From Planoprotostelium fungivorum (Eukaryota > Evosea > Variosea > Cavosteliida > Cavosteliaceae), in NCBI GenBank assembly GCA_003024175.1, contig MDYQ01000257.1, positions 310,001-374,000 of the forward strand: a stretch of DNA of 64,000 nt. The letters are read 5' to 3'. Within the stretch, counting starts at the first letter, position 1, and each line of letters begins with the position of its first letter. Below are positions 33,931 through 45,613 of the stretch, one piece after another. Under the pieces are notes generated by a model, which worked only from the letters and a program-made list of their open reading frames with translations, searched no databases and was not told the DNA's origin. Both the position numbers and the translations under genes were made by a program.

Positions 33931-35682
33931 ATGCAGCAACCCGCGAACCGACCCACACAGGTGAACTATGCAGGGGACGACACCATCAAAGAGGTCGAAC
34001 AGACGCCCGAGGATCTGGAGGTGATTGCAGCGTCGAAGATATGAGAATGCGGAAGCTCATGTTGTGCCAGTTGATCAAGCAATTCAGAGATACGGTCGCT
34101 GAACGCATCAAAGCCGATGGGGGAATCAAGGCGACACCTGGATGGAAGTGTGTTATTGAACCAGGAAAGCATTGGAGAGACGTATATAACGCGAGAACGC
34201 ATCTCACCAACGTGAAGGTCTCACCCGATCCGAGAGGTTTGAATGATATCTACTCTTAATGTCTAAACGGAATGGCAAGGTAAACCCGACCTCGACATGA
34301 ACTGGTATTCGCCTTCTACTCAGCCCCAAAATTGGTCTAATGCCCTCTGTCTTAAATTCCTCAGGTGTGTCAGATCGGCTCTCCTCGACACACCTAACTC
34401 GACGTTCCTGCAGAGCCAGACAGAGAGATCTCAACAAAACAGTCGACATGTTCATGAACTACCTCTACTTTAGAGAATCATACGGTGTGGACGATCTCAT
34501 TCGCCAGGATCCCATGCCCTTCGACGATGTCATCGAGAGTTTCATCGCACACAACATCCACAAGCCCGATCGCAACGGCCAACCAGTCTATCTCCAGAGA
34601 ACAGGTCTGTCTTATCCATCTTCCATCGCCATTCGTCCCCGCTGATCTCCATCAGGTCTCATCAACGGAGGTGAATTCGCCGCCCGAGTCGACTCTGACG
34701 TCCTCGCCCTCGGTCACATCCACTTTATGGAGAGGTGATCTCCTTCCATCGACACACTCTCATCACCCTCCAGATGTCTACAGGCCATGGACAACTCTTC
34801 CCGCGCTCGCGGCGCGCGCGTCGAGAAGATGACAACCGTCGTGGACACGAAGGGAATGAACTTGGGTCACCGTTCCATGCTCTACATGTTCCGCATCACC
34901 ACCTTCATTGACCAGAATTACTACCCAGAGACACTGGGTGCCTTCTACATGGTCAACGCACCTCCCCTCCTCCCCACCCTCTATGGAATGATTCGACCCC
35001 TCTTAGATCCCGTCACGCAAGAGAAGATCTTCTGTCTAAGTGGAAAGAGCGTGAAGAAAACTCTCGTTGAGAGATTGGGAGAGGAATTCATTCCAGTGGA
35101 ATACGGTGAGAGATCTCGCGGAGAATTCGGAACGTCCGATGACGTAGGCAGGGGGTACCTGTGCCTGCGAGGGTGGCTGCCTGGGCTATGTCAACCAGAT
35201 TGCAGAGGAAGATAAGGCTCTCGTGCAGGGATTAGAAGAGAAGGAAGAGAAGGAGGAGGCCATACGAGTCGGTGCCGGTGTTGAGAAGGAGGTGGTCATA
35301 GAGGTCAACGGTACGGCGGAGCAGCCCGTCTGCCAAGTGTGGTGGTCTTTCAAGGTGATGAGATGGTGATGAGGTGGTGTCGTGACGGGTTGTAGATCGC
35401 CAGACAGAATATCATCTTTTCCGGACAATTTGTGTCGGAGGGAGAGAGTTATCCCGTGGCACAGCCACTCAAGCAGGAATCAGAGGAGGTGGTCAGAGGT
35501 GTCTTCACCTTCACCGATATGGACAAGCCCAGCAACCACGGCAAGGTGATGCAGGACAATGAGATGGAGACGATGTGACTGATGAATAACAGGTCGTTCT
35601 CAAGTTTGACAACACGTACAGTCGCTTCACTTCGAAAGATTTGACTCTCAAATGTGGCGCCGTGCACAAATCTGAACTCTGA
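33931..35682 (+). CDS. Sec14-like CRAL-TRIO protein with C-terminal GOLD-like domain
   Basis: The CRAL-TRIO N-domain is seen in ALCLKFLRARQRDLNKTVDM, then FRESYGVDDLIRQDPMPFDD. The lipid-binding domain has NGQPVYLQRTG, TVVDTKGMNLGHRSMLYMFR, YYPETLGAFYMVNAPPLLPT and FCLSGKSVKKTLVERLGEEF. The last 150 residues (GAGVEKEVVIEVNGTAEQPV, CQVWWSFKIARQNIIFSGQF, LKFDNTYSRFTSKDLTLKCG) form the beta-rich GOLD-like module that follows Sec14 domains in SEC14L proteins. The role is phosphoinositide or lipophilic ligand transfer linked to Golgi trafficking. The first exons (33931-34260) are uncertain: coding MLCQLIKQFRDTVAERIKAD is clear, but its join upstream and downstream is not settled. The gap 33538-33930 holds the divergent promoter. 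Confidence 0.8.
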
Positions 35683-35699
35683 TAAACTACCCTTCTTCT

Positions 35700-36962
<1,263 letters not shown>

Positions 36963-37184
36963 CGCGTTCGATCTGATGTGATGTCGTCCTGTTCAAAAGA
37001 TTGAAACGGGCATTTTACCCGTTTACCCGGTACTGTAGCCTAGCTCACATCACGCACCTCGTTAGGGTAAGATGACATACGTAGACGTCTACATTTGCCT
37101 TCGAGTCTTAGAGACGTCTGTCAATGATCGAGACGTTGAAACGAGATGACAAGCATTAGAGTAATATAGCAGGCATCTATTCTC

Positions 37185-39224
37185 TTAAATACGAGCGACG
37201 GGGGCGACGTCGTAGTCAGAGTGCATTCTGTAGCTGAGCTTTCCGTTGGAGATGGTTCCATCCTGGTCTCCCTTGGCGATCAAGATGTACACTGACTTTC
37301 CTCCTCCCAGCTGGAAGTCGTATTTGTCTCCAGTGTTCAACTTTCTCTCGAAGGTCACAGTGGTCCATCCTACACATCCGTCAGATTCTTCCCAATCGTA
37401 AAGACGTGTCTTCGATCGTCCACGATGATGATAATGATGATGATGATCGTGATCTCACCGTTTTGCTCGGATGCAGAGACCAACTTGGCATCGTTTCTTC
37501 CACCGAAGGAATCGTCATTCTGGGGCATCGAGTGTCCGGTGACGTAAGAGTCAAAGAGGGAGCCCTGTCCGTTGATGACCACTCCGGTGTAGATGTCGGC
37601 GTTCCTCATCTCGGGTTGAGAGTTGAGGCCTACGGCGACCCATCCGCTGGTCTTCGCCTTCACGGTGAAGGTGATGCTGTCCCCGGACGATTGCCAGTCC
37701 ACGTGAATGTTTCCAGAGCCAGAGCTGAAGCTACCGGTGACTCCGGTGGGCTTGGGAGCCTCGGTGGAGTGGGTGGGAGCTACGGAGGAGGTAGTGGGTC
37801 TCTGAGTGCTAGAGGTGGTGGGTCTCTGAGTGCTAGAGGTGGTGGGTCTCTGAGTGCTGGAGGTGGTGGGTCTCTGAGTGCTAGAGGTGGTGGGTCTCTG
37901 GCTAGAGGTGGTGGGTCTCTGGGTGCTAGAGGTAGAGGAGGTGGTGGGTCGGTGAGTGGTGGTGTTCTCGTGGACAGTGTGGGTGGGACGAACGGTGGTG
38001 GCATTCTCGTGGAAGGTGTGAGTGGGTCTCACGGTGGGCCTCTCGGTAGGTCTGGGACGAGTGGGTCTGGTGCGGGTGGGCCAGGTGTGGGTGGGTCTGG
38101 TGTGATTACCCTCGTGTTCGGTGGGTCTCTCGGTGGGCCTGGGTCTCTCGGTGGGTCTGGATGTAGAGGTGGAGTTGTGGTGAATGGTGTGTGTGGGGGC
38201 AGTCTCGTTGCTCTTTCTGGTGTAACGATCCAAAAAGGTGAAGAGGTACTGAGACTCGAGGTCGATCCAAGAGTGAGCGATGTAATCCACTTGGAAGAAC
38301 TCGGCGACGGCTCCGTTTCTGCAGCGAGTGCGAGTGCTGAGGGTGACGTTGTTGTAAGGCTTGGTTTCCTATTGAGATGTGAGTGAGACATCGGATGATA
38401 CGATGCACCTTTGTCTCCTGGCATTCTAATCTCTTGGCCCAGGCCTCGAAGTCAGCTGGGGCTCCGGCCCACGAGACGGTGGTGTCTTTCTTTCCGTGCA
38501 TGTGGAGGTAGTTGATGCTCTTACCCTTGAATTGAGCATCGCACTGTCTGTCATCGAGAACTCCGGCAACAGATGCGGCGGCGGCGAAGTAATCGGGGAT
38601 CTTGCACATGAGGGTCTCCACCATCATACCTCCATTGCTCATACCGGCGACGTAGATCCTGTTGACATCTACAGAATACTTCTCCTTGACCTATCGATCG
38701 TCAATATGATATGACATCCAAAATAGATCAGATCGGATCCATATCGAAAATGTCTTCCCACCATCTTGATAACCTCCTCCACATATGCGACATCATCGAC
38801 AGAGGGGTTGTCCAAGCAGCAGGATCCGGAGTTCCATCCCAACCAGCCCTTGAATCTCTGCATGTTGGACGGTGTTCCCTTCAGACCGACGAGGATGTGT
38901 CCGTGCTTCTCAGTGTAACCAGCAACGCCCCAGGCGTCCTCCATGTGACCACCGACACCGTGGAGAGTGAGGGTGATGGGCCACTTCTGGCTGGGATTGT
39001 ACTTGGAGGGAGGTACTACCATGAAGGTACGAGTGCCTGAGAGAGCGTCAGGCTCATGCGATGCTTAAAGTCAATACCTTCAGGTCTCTGAAAGTTGTAC
39101 TCGGTGGACTTTCCTGCGTGGATGGACAACACGCAGAGAAGCGCAAAAGCGCACAGCATCATAGCCTGACGACATCAGATCGGATACAAGATGCATTCAT
39201 GTGAAGACTCACTCTTGAGCTCAT
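37185..39224 (-). CDS. Secreted CE1/PHB-depolymerase-like esterase with DOMON domain
   Basis: The signal peptide MSSRAMMLCAFALLCVLSIH is split by a 5' intron. The esterase part has TLHGVGGHMEDAWGVAGY, a CCLDNPSVDDVAYVEEVIKM segment, the nucleophile elbow YVAGMSNGGMM (GxSxG), a later HMHGKKDTTVSW acid region and YIAHSWIDLES for the catalytic His. A Thr/Pro/His-rich linker of about 130 residues follows, with TQRPTTSS repeats likely to be O-glycosylated. The C-terminal 150 residues form a DOMON-like beta sandwich (VDWQSSGDSITFTVKAKTSG, WVAVGLNSQPEMRNADIYTG, WTTVTFERKLNTGDKYDFQL). DOMON domains bind heme or sugar. The fusion suggests an extracellular esterase tethered to a carbohydrate or redox partner. 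The substrate is unknown. Confidence 0.8.
37796..37952. repeat. 24-bp tandem repeat coding the TQRPTTSS linker
   Basis: About six copies of a 24-bp unit (GGTCTCTGAGTGCTAGAGGT followed by GGTG). Some copies are shortened or carry single-base differences. They encode the mucin-like linker of the esterase gene on the minus strand. Near-identity of units points to recent slippage or unequal crossover. Confidence 0.85.
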
Positions 39225-39619
39225 GGCGGTTTTGTGGATGGTGAATGAATGGCGGTCGGGTATTCCAAGGATGTCCGGAAATGTTGACCGACCTTTCCTG
39301 ACGTGACTGCAGTATTCGGATAAGGGACCGAGCGCAAACAGCTTTTGTCGCGTCTGGATCTTGTCACTTCAGATGTCACTTCAGATGTCGAACCTTTAGA
39401 AGCGTTTAGTTGGCTGGGCGGATTCTCTCAACGCCCGTCCACTGAACGTTCAAGTTCATCTGTAGTAAATCTATCGTCTGCTTCACCGGCAGGCACTAGT
39501 GAAATAGACAAAGCTAAGACCCGTGGTCATTCTGTCGATAATGGATTTTAATGACTAAATAAAAGAAGTCGATTGTAGCTGCTCCGAAGTCGCTCCCGTT
39601 CCACCAAAGGCTGCCTGGG
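39225..39619. promoter_or_regulatory. Divergent promoter region
   Basis: A stretch of 395 bp between the esterase and the small type I membrane protein gene. It contains a 12-bp direct duplication (CACTTCAGATGT twice at about 39365-39388). It also has an open stretch at 39345-39551 with no ATG and no workable splice join, so no gene is called. Confidence 0.4.
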
Positions 39620-40177
39620 ATGTTCAACACAGTATTAATATGCCTCTGTCTATTCCTCGTATGGGGTTCTTGGGTGTGTGAAGGTGCGCGTTCTCGGATG
39701 AGGCTCGCTCTAATGGAACAACAGCCGCGGATGATTGCCAACAGTATCAAACGTTTCAAGAATGCACGAGAACGTGCCATCCAAGATGCGCTTGGAAGTA
39801 TTGTGATAACCCGGTAATGCTAGGTCTCTGTGGGGTGGATCGAGGATCTTGTATGGATATGGATGCCGCGTGAGCTTAATCATTGTTTCACATACATGCA
39901 CCGTCTGAAAGACTGCAGGCTATCGTGCGAACAAAATCCAGGTTGTGATGCCGTGATGATGTCCACTTCTTCGTGCAGGTAAGGGCTCCTTGAAACCAAA
40001 AACCTCAATCAAATGAATCTTCTCAGAGACCCACGAGTGTGGCTACCACTCTTGATCTCTCTGATCATCATCATCGCGGCCTTCGGCGTCGGTTCAACTT
40101 GGTGGATTTACAACAGGTTGAAGAAGAATAGACTGGAGCCCACAAGTACATTTGGATACGGAGCTATAAAAGAGTAG
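39620..40177 (+). CDS. Small type I membrane protein with Cys-rich ectodomain
   Basis: Four short exons encode about 115 residues. The signal peptide MFNTVLICLCLFLVWGSW is followed by cysteine-dense sequence (ADDCQQYQTFQECTRTCHPR, CAWKYCDNP, LCGVDRGSCMDM, LSCEQNPGCDAVMMSTSSC). A single membrane helix (VWLPLLISLIIIIAAFGVGS) leads to a short tail, WWIYNRLKKNRLEPTS, ending GYGAIKE. The regular cysteine spacing suggests a disulphide-rich cell-surface module. I do not recognise the family. Splice joins all close in frame with introns of about 43-48 nt. Confidence 0.65.
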
Positions 40178-40258
40178 ATCTCTATTGTTGTCGATGATGT
40201 TGAATATTTTTCCTCTGACTGACACATCACCTCCTCGTCACCCCATATCGATTGCAAC

Positions 40259-41208
40259 ATGAGGAGGGGTGTAGGGATAGCTGGGCTACAGAACCAGAGG
40301 GCCGCTCAAAAGACATTCCAAACAGTTGGCGTCGAATTGCAGAAGGCAGAGATGGCCCAAATGACTGAACAGATCAACCTCTTCAAAGAACATCTGGAAA
40401 AGTTTGCGACAAAACATAAGAAGGAGATCAACAAGAATCCAGAGTTTAGACAACACTTCACAGAAATGTGTTCGAAGATTGGTGTCGATCCGCTTCTGTG
40501 TGAGTTCAATGATGATTTGATACAATCAATCTTAACATTTGCAGCAAACAAGGGGTTCTGGGCTGAGATGCTTGGTGTGGGTAACTTCTATTACGAACTC
40601 GGTGTACAGATTTTAGATGGTGAGTCGATTCTCTATCAATCACACTACATCACACAGCTGTACCTTCTGTTCTTGCCTGATCCTCCTGCAGTTTGTCTTA
40701 GAACTAGAAGCAGCAATGGTGGCTTCATCCAATTGGAGGACATGAAGAAATACCTGGAAAAACTACGTGGGAAGAATTCGCAGTCGATCTCCAAGTGATC
40801 TACCATCATTATCGAATGACATCTCATCGTGTCCAGTGATGATATAGAGAGGGCAACGAAGTCGATGAAAGTCTTAGGAGACGGTCTGCAGCTTCTCACT
40901 GTTGGGTCAAAGAAGATGATCCAGTCGGTTCCTCTCGAGTTGAATCGAGATCACACCATGGTCATGCTGTTGGCACAGAACAAATCGTGGGTCATAAAGA
41001 GCGAAGTGAAGAAGGTGAGAATTTTGAGTTGGAGAGAGAGTGACAGAGAAAGGAACTGCTGTGGGACGATGAGAGGGTGGGCATGGTCTTCCAATTTCTG
41101 ATGCAAGAGGGCGTCGTGTGGATTGATGAGCAGAACAGACCCGAACCTTCTTATTGGTTCCCCAGCATGGTGTCAGGGTCTTCAATAGATGTGCACGATG
41201 CACCGTGA
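40259..41208 (+). CDS. SNF8: ESCRT-II subunit SNF8/VPS22
   Basis: The N-terminus MRRGVGIAGLQNQRAAQKTF and the helix EMAQMTEQINLFKEHLEKFA match EAP30/Vps22 closely, as do KNPEFRQHFTEMCSKIGVDP and GFWAEMLGVGNFYYELGVQI. Winged-helix parts follow: NGGFIQLEDMKKYLEKLRG, DDIERATKSMKVLGDGLQLL, KKMIQSVPLELNRDHTMVML, and a last exon ending SYWFPSMVSGSSIDVHDAP. The protein is a core subunit of ESCRT-II, which links ubiquitinated cargo sorting to ESCRT-III on endosomes. The length of about 245 residues is normal. Five or so exons. Confidence 0.93.
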
Positions 41209-41435
41209 TGGACTGACTTTCATCTGTGTCGATGTATGAAGGCCGCATGGACATAGCGAAGAGTTGTGTCATCTCTCGATAGTTCACTGCAACAGATCAG
41301 TCTTATAGAAGTTCAGAAGGGAAGGACGCTTGGATATTGTGCATGACGATAATGTTCGAAAAATCGGCCAAATTTAAATTTATGAGAAATGAGACAGAAG
41401 CCGAACACAATCACATCATCAATCAAATAATCAAG

Positions 41436-42504
41436 ATGTTGGCCTCCACCGTATTCCGCAGAGTCGCTCAAATCAACTCGAGACAGACACCCAACGCCAT
41501 TAGACCTGCTGTAAACCTCAGACCCGTCTCCCTGAGAACTTTCACCACCAAGAAGAGTGACAATGAAGAGAGAATCTCATCCCTCGTCAAGCGTACGTAT
41601 ACCATCTTCATTCCCAACTGATTTCCATCAGCTGAGAAGAAGAGCAAGGCCATGCAGAAGCCATCGCAGGGCTCACTGATCAACACAACAAAGGAGAACC
41701 TCTTACAAGCACTGGAGAACAACAACTCCCAAATCTCCACCGCTCTGCAGACTTCAGAGGACGCCGCCCGTACCACGCGCTTCTTGACCACATACGAGCT
41801 AGAGTCCGAGACGAGTGACACCATCATATACAAGAGAACCATCGAAGGAGTCAAGTGGGTCATTCACCATCCCAATCTTGATCTGATGGATTGCAGTGTC
41901 GGCCTCCGCTTCCACAAATTCATGGCACAGGAAGAGGTACCCGCAGCTCGTGAAGCTGAGGAGGGTGAAGACGAAGAGGGTGCAGGTGAGACTAAGACGA
42001 TTTGATCTCCTTCTGATCTCCACCAAAGATGGTTACCAAGAGGAGATGAGAACCATCTCTTACTCTCTCTTCGATGTCGCCATCGACTTTGGAAAGGTGA
42101 CACGTCGCACGATCACCCTGCATCACTGACCCACTCGGTAGAAGCAAGATGGAAGACAGTGGATCCTCCAATGTAAAGCCGGAGACGATGAGAACATTGA
42201 CATCATGACCATGACCATCACCAAGGATGGCTGGTCCGCCCTCCCCTCAAGCGAGAACCAAGACGCGATGTTGCCCGAGAACACAATCTTCTATGAAGGT
42301 TTAGAGGAGCAGACACAGGTGAATGCATTACCCCTTCATCAGTGACGATGACTGAAGACGATGCAGGAGCAAGTTGTAGAGTACATGTCTAAGCTGGGTA
42401 TCAACTACGAGACAGCAGCGGCCAGTCGCTGGTTGGCTTTCCAGAAGGAGGCACAGAAGGACCAGACGTTCCTCCAGGAGCTCACTGCTCTCCTCCGCGA
42501 TTGA
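41436..42504 (+). CDS. Mitochondrial p32/MAM33-like matrix protein
   Basis: The N-terminus MLASTVFRRVAQINSRQTPN, then LRPVSLRTFTTKK, is a mitochondrial presequence. The body has YELESETSDTIIYKRTIEGV and strand-rich segments, an acidic loop (REAEEGEDEEGA), TISYSLFDVAIDFGK, MTMTITKDGWSALP and a C-terminal helix, QVVEYMSKLGINYETAAASR, with WLAFQKEAQKDQTFLQELTA. The strands, acidic loop and final helices match the MAM33/C1QBP (p32) fold, a doughnut-shaped matrix trimer that aids mitoribosome function. Sequence identity outside the C-terminus is low, as usual in this family. About six exons. Confidence 0.75.
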
Positions 42505-42702
42505 TTGAAATGAATATATCCAATCGATCTGATGACTTGATAGACAATCCATAGATGTTCGTGTCTGTATCTCACTTCTCTTTGTTGTACGCTGCGTTTG
42601 TCTTTCTCTGTGGTTGTGAGATTTTGGCTTTTACCCATCTACAAGCCTACGGCTCAATTGGAGGGACGCGCCAATCACCCATCGCGTGACAGCAGAAGGT
42701 CC

Positions 42703-44149
42703 ATGTCCAATGACGACGAGCAGTTAGCTAGACTATTGCAAGAGGAAGATGACCTCAATTTGTGAGATGACTGTCCCGATCCTTCTATATCTGATTCTCT
42801 CAGTTTGTATTCGATGCAACAACAGCAACCAAGCCAGTTGACAAATGAGACCGAAGAATATGACACAGACATCCAATCATTATTTGTTCACTTTGATCAA
42901 CTCTATTTTCAATCGAAATTAGTCGCCGTGGAGGTCAAATGGAGTAAGAGAATGACACTGTGAGTCGCGTGTGATCTTATGGTGCTCACGTTTTGAAGGT
43001 GTGCTGGACTCTGCTGCTATGAGGGAAGAGGAGGGATGTGCAGTATAAAACTGAGTGAGCCACTCTTGAAATATAGACCCAGGAAGGACATGATCGACAC
43101 ACTGCTGCACGAAATGATACACGCATTCCTCTTCGTCACAGTGTCTAATCGCGATCGCGATGGTCACGGAGAACAATTTCAGACGCTCATGCACAGAGTG
43201 AGTCATTCTCTCTTCACCCGCTCTGACGATGAGACGAAGATAAACAAACAAGCAGGAAGTCACATCACCATCTATCACACATTTCACGACGAGGTGACGA
43301 TCATCTCTCACGTACCTCGAAAGACTATCATCACTTCGTCCAACTCCTGACCTCGCTCGAGGTCAACAATTATCGTACGCACTGGTGGAAATGTCAGGGG
43401 AAATGTGGTTACGTTCTGAAGAGATCCATGAATCGAAACCCTGGGCCCAAGTGATTCATTTTTTATTGTTTTGTTGATCATCTTTATTGGTCAACAGACT
43501 CAATTTCATCACTCATCAAATCTGTATATCTGACATTTCACAGAGACAGATGGTGGTCTCAGCACGAGAGAGATTGTGGGGGCAATTACGTCAAGATCAG
43601 AGAACCAAAGAAGGTGAGGTCGACGCGTCACGTGCTCATCCCGATGAGACGATCAGATCGAGAAGAAAGTTGAAAAGAAGAAAAAGAAAGAAGATCAAAA
43701 AGATGAAAAGAAGAGGAAGAGAGAAGATCAAAAGGACGAAAAGACGAGGTTGATCACAGATTTTGTGAAACGAGAGGTGATGTCTTCAACAGGAAAATAG
43801 TTTAACGTTTCGACAGAAGAAAGAACCGATAAAAGAGGAAAAGAGAGAGGAGGAGAAGACAGAAGAGAAGATTGGGAAGACGAATGTGATACCCAAGAGA
43901 GCAGACAAGAAGGAGTGTAAGAAGGAGAAGAAAGACCTAGAGACAAAGAAAAGGGAAGATAGAGACAGGAGAGACATCATCGATCTGACGGCACCCACGC
44001 AAACGATCCGCATGAAGGAGGAGGTGATGCATGAGAGTTAATGATGATCATCATCTGAACAACGACAACAGAAAGTCTCCTGTCCGATATGTTGCATGGA
44101 CGTCGCTTCTTCCACGATCAACACACATCTGGACGAATGTATAAATTGA
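42703..44149 (+). CDS. SPRTN: SPRTN (Spartan) DNA-protein crosslink metalloprotease
   Basis: The SprT domain spans roughly residues 40-190: SLFVHFDQLYFQSKLVAVEV, CSIKLSEPLLKYRPRKDMID, then TLLHEMIHAFLFVTVSNRDR with the HExxH zinc motif and DGHGEQFQTLMHRIN with the third ligand. WWKCQGKCGYVLKRSMNRNP and WWSQHERDCGGNY, from separate exons, form the zinc-binding subdomain. A Lys/Arg/Glu-rich linker follows, and the end is a UBZ4 finger, CPICCMDVASSTINTHLDEC. The enzyme cleaves proteins crosslinked to DNA during replication and binds ubiquitin by the UBZ. Start MSNDDEQLARLLQEEDD. All catalytic residues are present. Its stop codon is 5 bp from that of the next gene. Confidence 0.92.
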
Positions 44150-44154
44150 GCAGA

Positions 44155-45021
44155 CTATCGGCTGTATTCAAAATCCCTCCTCAGTCGCCAGATGACGGCG
44201 TCGATCAGATGACTCGAATACCCACTCCCTCGTCTCAAGTTCTCGAATAGAAGATCGTATTGTTCGTCTCTGTACAGTCTCTTCTCTACGATCTCTTGCA
44301 CGGCGTGATGATACAATGGCTCCGCTTCTAGAGGGAGAAAGTTCAACTCATCGGTGTCTCTCTTTGGTGATGGCGGACTTGTGATTCGCGACTGTTACAT
44401 GTTGAGGTGGTGCCGAATAAAGTCATTCACCTTTATTGTCTCCTCATAACTCCTCTTGAGATAGGTGGGGTGAGATCGGTGGTCGTGCTTATTCTTCCGT
44501 CTCTCTGAAGGCTACAATTTTGAGTTTGTTTCGCGTTGGACTTTCACCTTATTCTGCTCGTGAATCCGCTTGTGAAGGTGATACAAGTTCTGATGATGTT
44601 CCTTCAACAGCGCACCTTGATAGCTGAAGCAAGTCAATCGTTAAAGTAGCAGTTGAATATACACTGTATTAGGAAAGGGTGTGAAAGACTTCTCTCCGAT
44701 GGGAAGCTTGTGCATGGAAGCTGAATTTGAAAATTTCAGCGACTCGTAATTTTTTGATGAGGCAACGCACATCAGGAGGAGAGGGCAGAACTCCCGTTCC
44801 ATCTGTTCTGAAATTACATCAACACATCAGTTGCAACTTCAGCGGTAGATACGCAATTTGTAGGTTTTGATGCACTTCATCGTATGATCGATTGAGTGAT
44901 GGTAATCCATCCATACAGAGAAGAAAAATGTACACAACCAAGATGGGCATCTCGGTAGTATCACAAGGGGAAGATCTCGGAATGTCAAAGCTTCGGACTG
45001 TGATGTTGACACAGCGATCAT
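44155..45021 (-). CDS. Uncharacterised basic/helical protein
   Basis: Exons join in frame: MIAVSTSQSEALTFRDLPLV, a splice inside a Leu codon, QQMEREFCPLLLMCVASSKN, SLKFSNSASMHKLPIGEKSF, NLYHLHKRIHEQNK, SERRKNKHDHRSHPTYLKRS, then RITSPPSPKRDTDELNFLPL and a C-terminal helical part, RDEQYDLLFENLRRGSGYSS and AVIWRLRRDFEYSR. There is no clear domain or transmembrane segment. The N-terminal exon is the weakest: an alternative start at the minus-strand ATG near 44950 (MPILVVYIFLLCMDG) would give a signal-like peptide in another frame. Function unknown. Confidence 0.45.
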
Positions 45022-45099
45022 TTCGAAGGGTCGACAGGAACTGAACTCATATATTTGAAGATCATTACCCTAGAGTGACCCACAAAGATAGGTGAGTCG

Positions 45100-45420
45100 A
45101 TGATACGATCACTACCGGACGATTACATGTTCCTTGTAGAGAACGAGTTCCAAACAGTGAGGTCAGTACAAGATTGCATGATAGGAAAGTAAACCCTCAG
45201 ATCCTCGGATGGTGATAAGGGACCATAATCTGCCAGTGATGGATCAGTAGATGGTTGTAGATAAAGGGTCGGGAAGAATTGCGTTTGTTTCTTTTACGGT
45301 AGGTGTGTGTACACCGGCCGTTCTTTATAACGCAAGAAGAAATGGGACCACTCACTCTACCCGCTTACGCTCGAGCGGCAAAGAACAAGCGTTCTGCACA
45401 TTCTTGCACATACGAAGTAG
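45100..45420 (+). CDS. Possible small protein with short exons, SRP14-like at best
   Basis: Candidate exons read MIRSLPDDYMFLVENEFQT, then MVVDKGSGRIAFVSFT, then across a clean 38-nt gtaggt/cgcaag intron to KKWDHSLYPLTLERQRTSVL. The layout of ENEF, then DKGSG..FVSFTKK, recalls the start of SRP14. A neighbouring frame (SGKEQAFCTFLHIRSRKEEE, ending at 45520) recalls the SRP14 C-terminal half, but I could not connect the two by any valid splice. It may equally be leader sequence of PELO. Treat as tentative. Confidence 0.25.
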
Positions 45421-45613
45421 AAAAGAAGAAGAACACAAGTACATCATGGAGGCCCTCTTGTCTGTTGTGTCCGTGCCTCTCTATGCCGCCTGTGAGGGCT
45501 GCTACGTAATGTACAGGTGAAGGTTATCTATAGGAGGCAGAAATGGATGGAATTTCTGTGGGGTTTACAACGCGTGGGGGCCATCGCGATCAAACAAAAA
45601 GCACACGAACAGG

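Noticed and set aside
37406-38386. Long plus-strand Gly/Ser/Val-rich frame
   Set aside because: Antisense of the Thr/Pro linker repeats in the esterase gene.
39345-39551. Ser-rich plus-strand frame in the esterase upstream region
   Set aside because: It has no ATG, and every upstream splice I tried broke the frame.
45100-45534. SRP14 gene
   Set aside because: Two segments recall SRP14, but they lie in different frames and no valid splice links them, so only a tentative small gene is listed.
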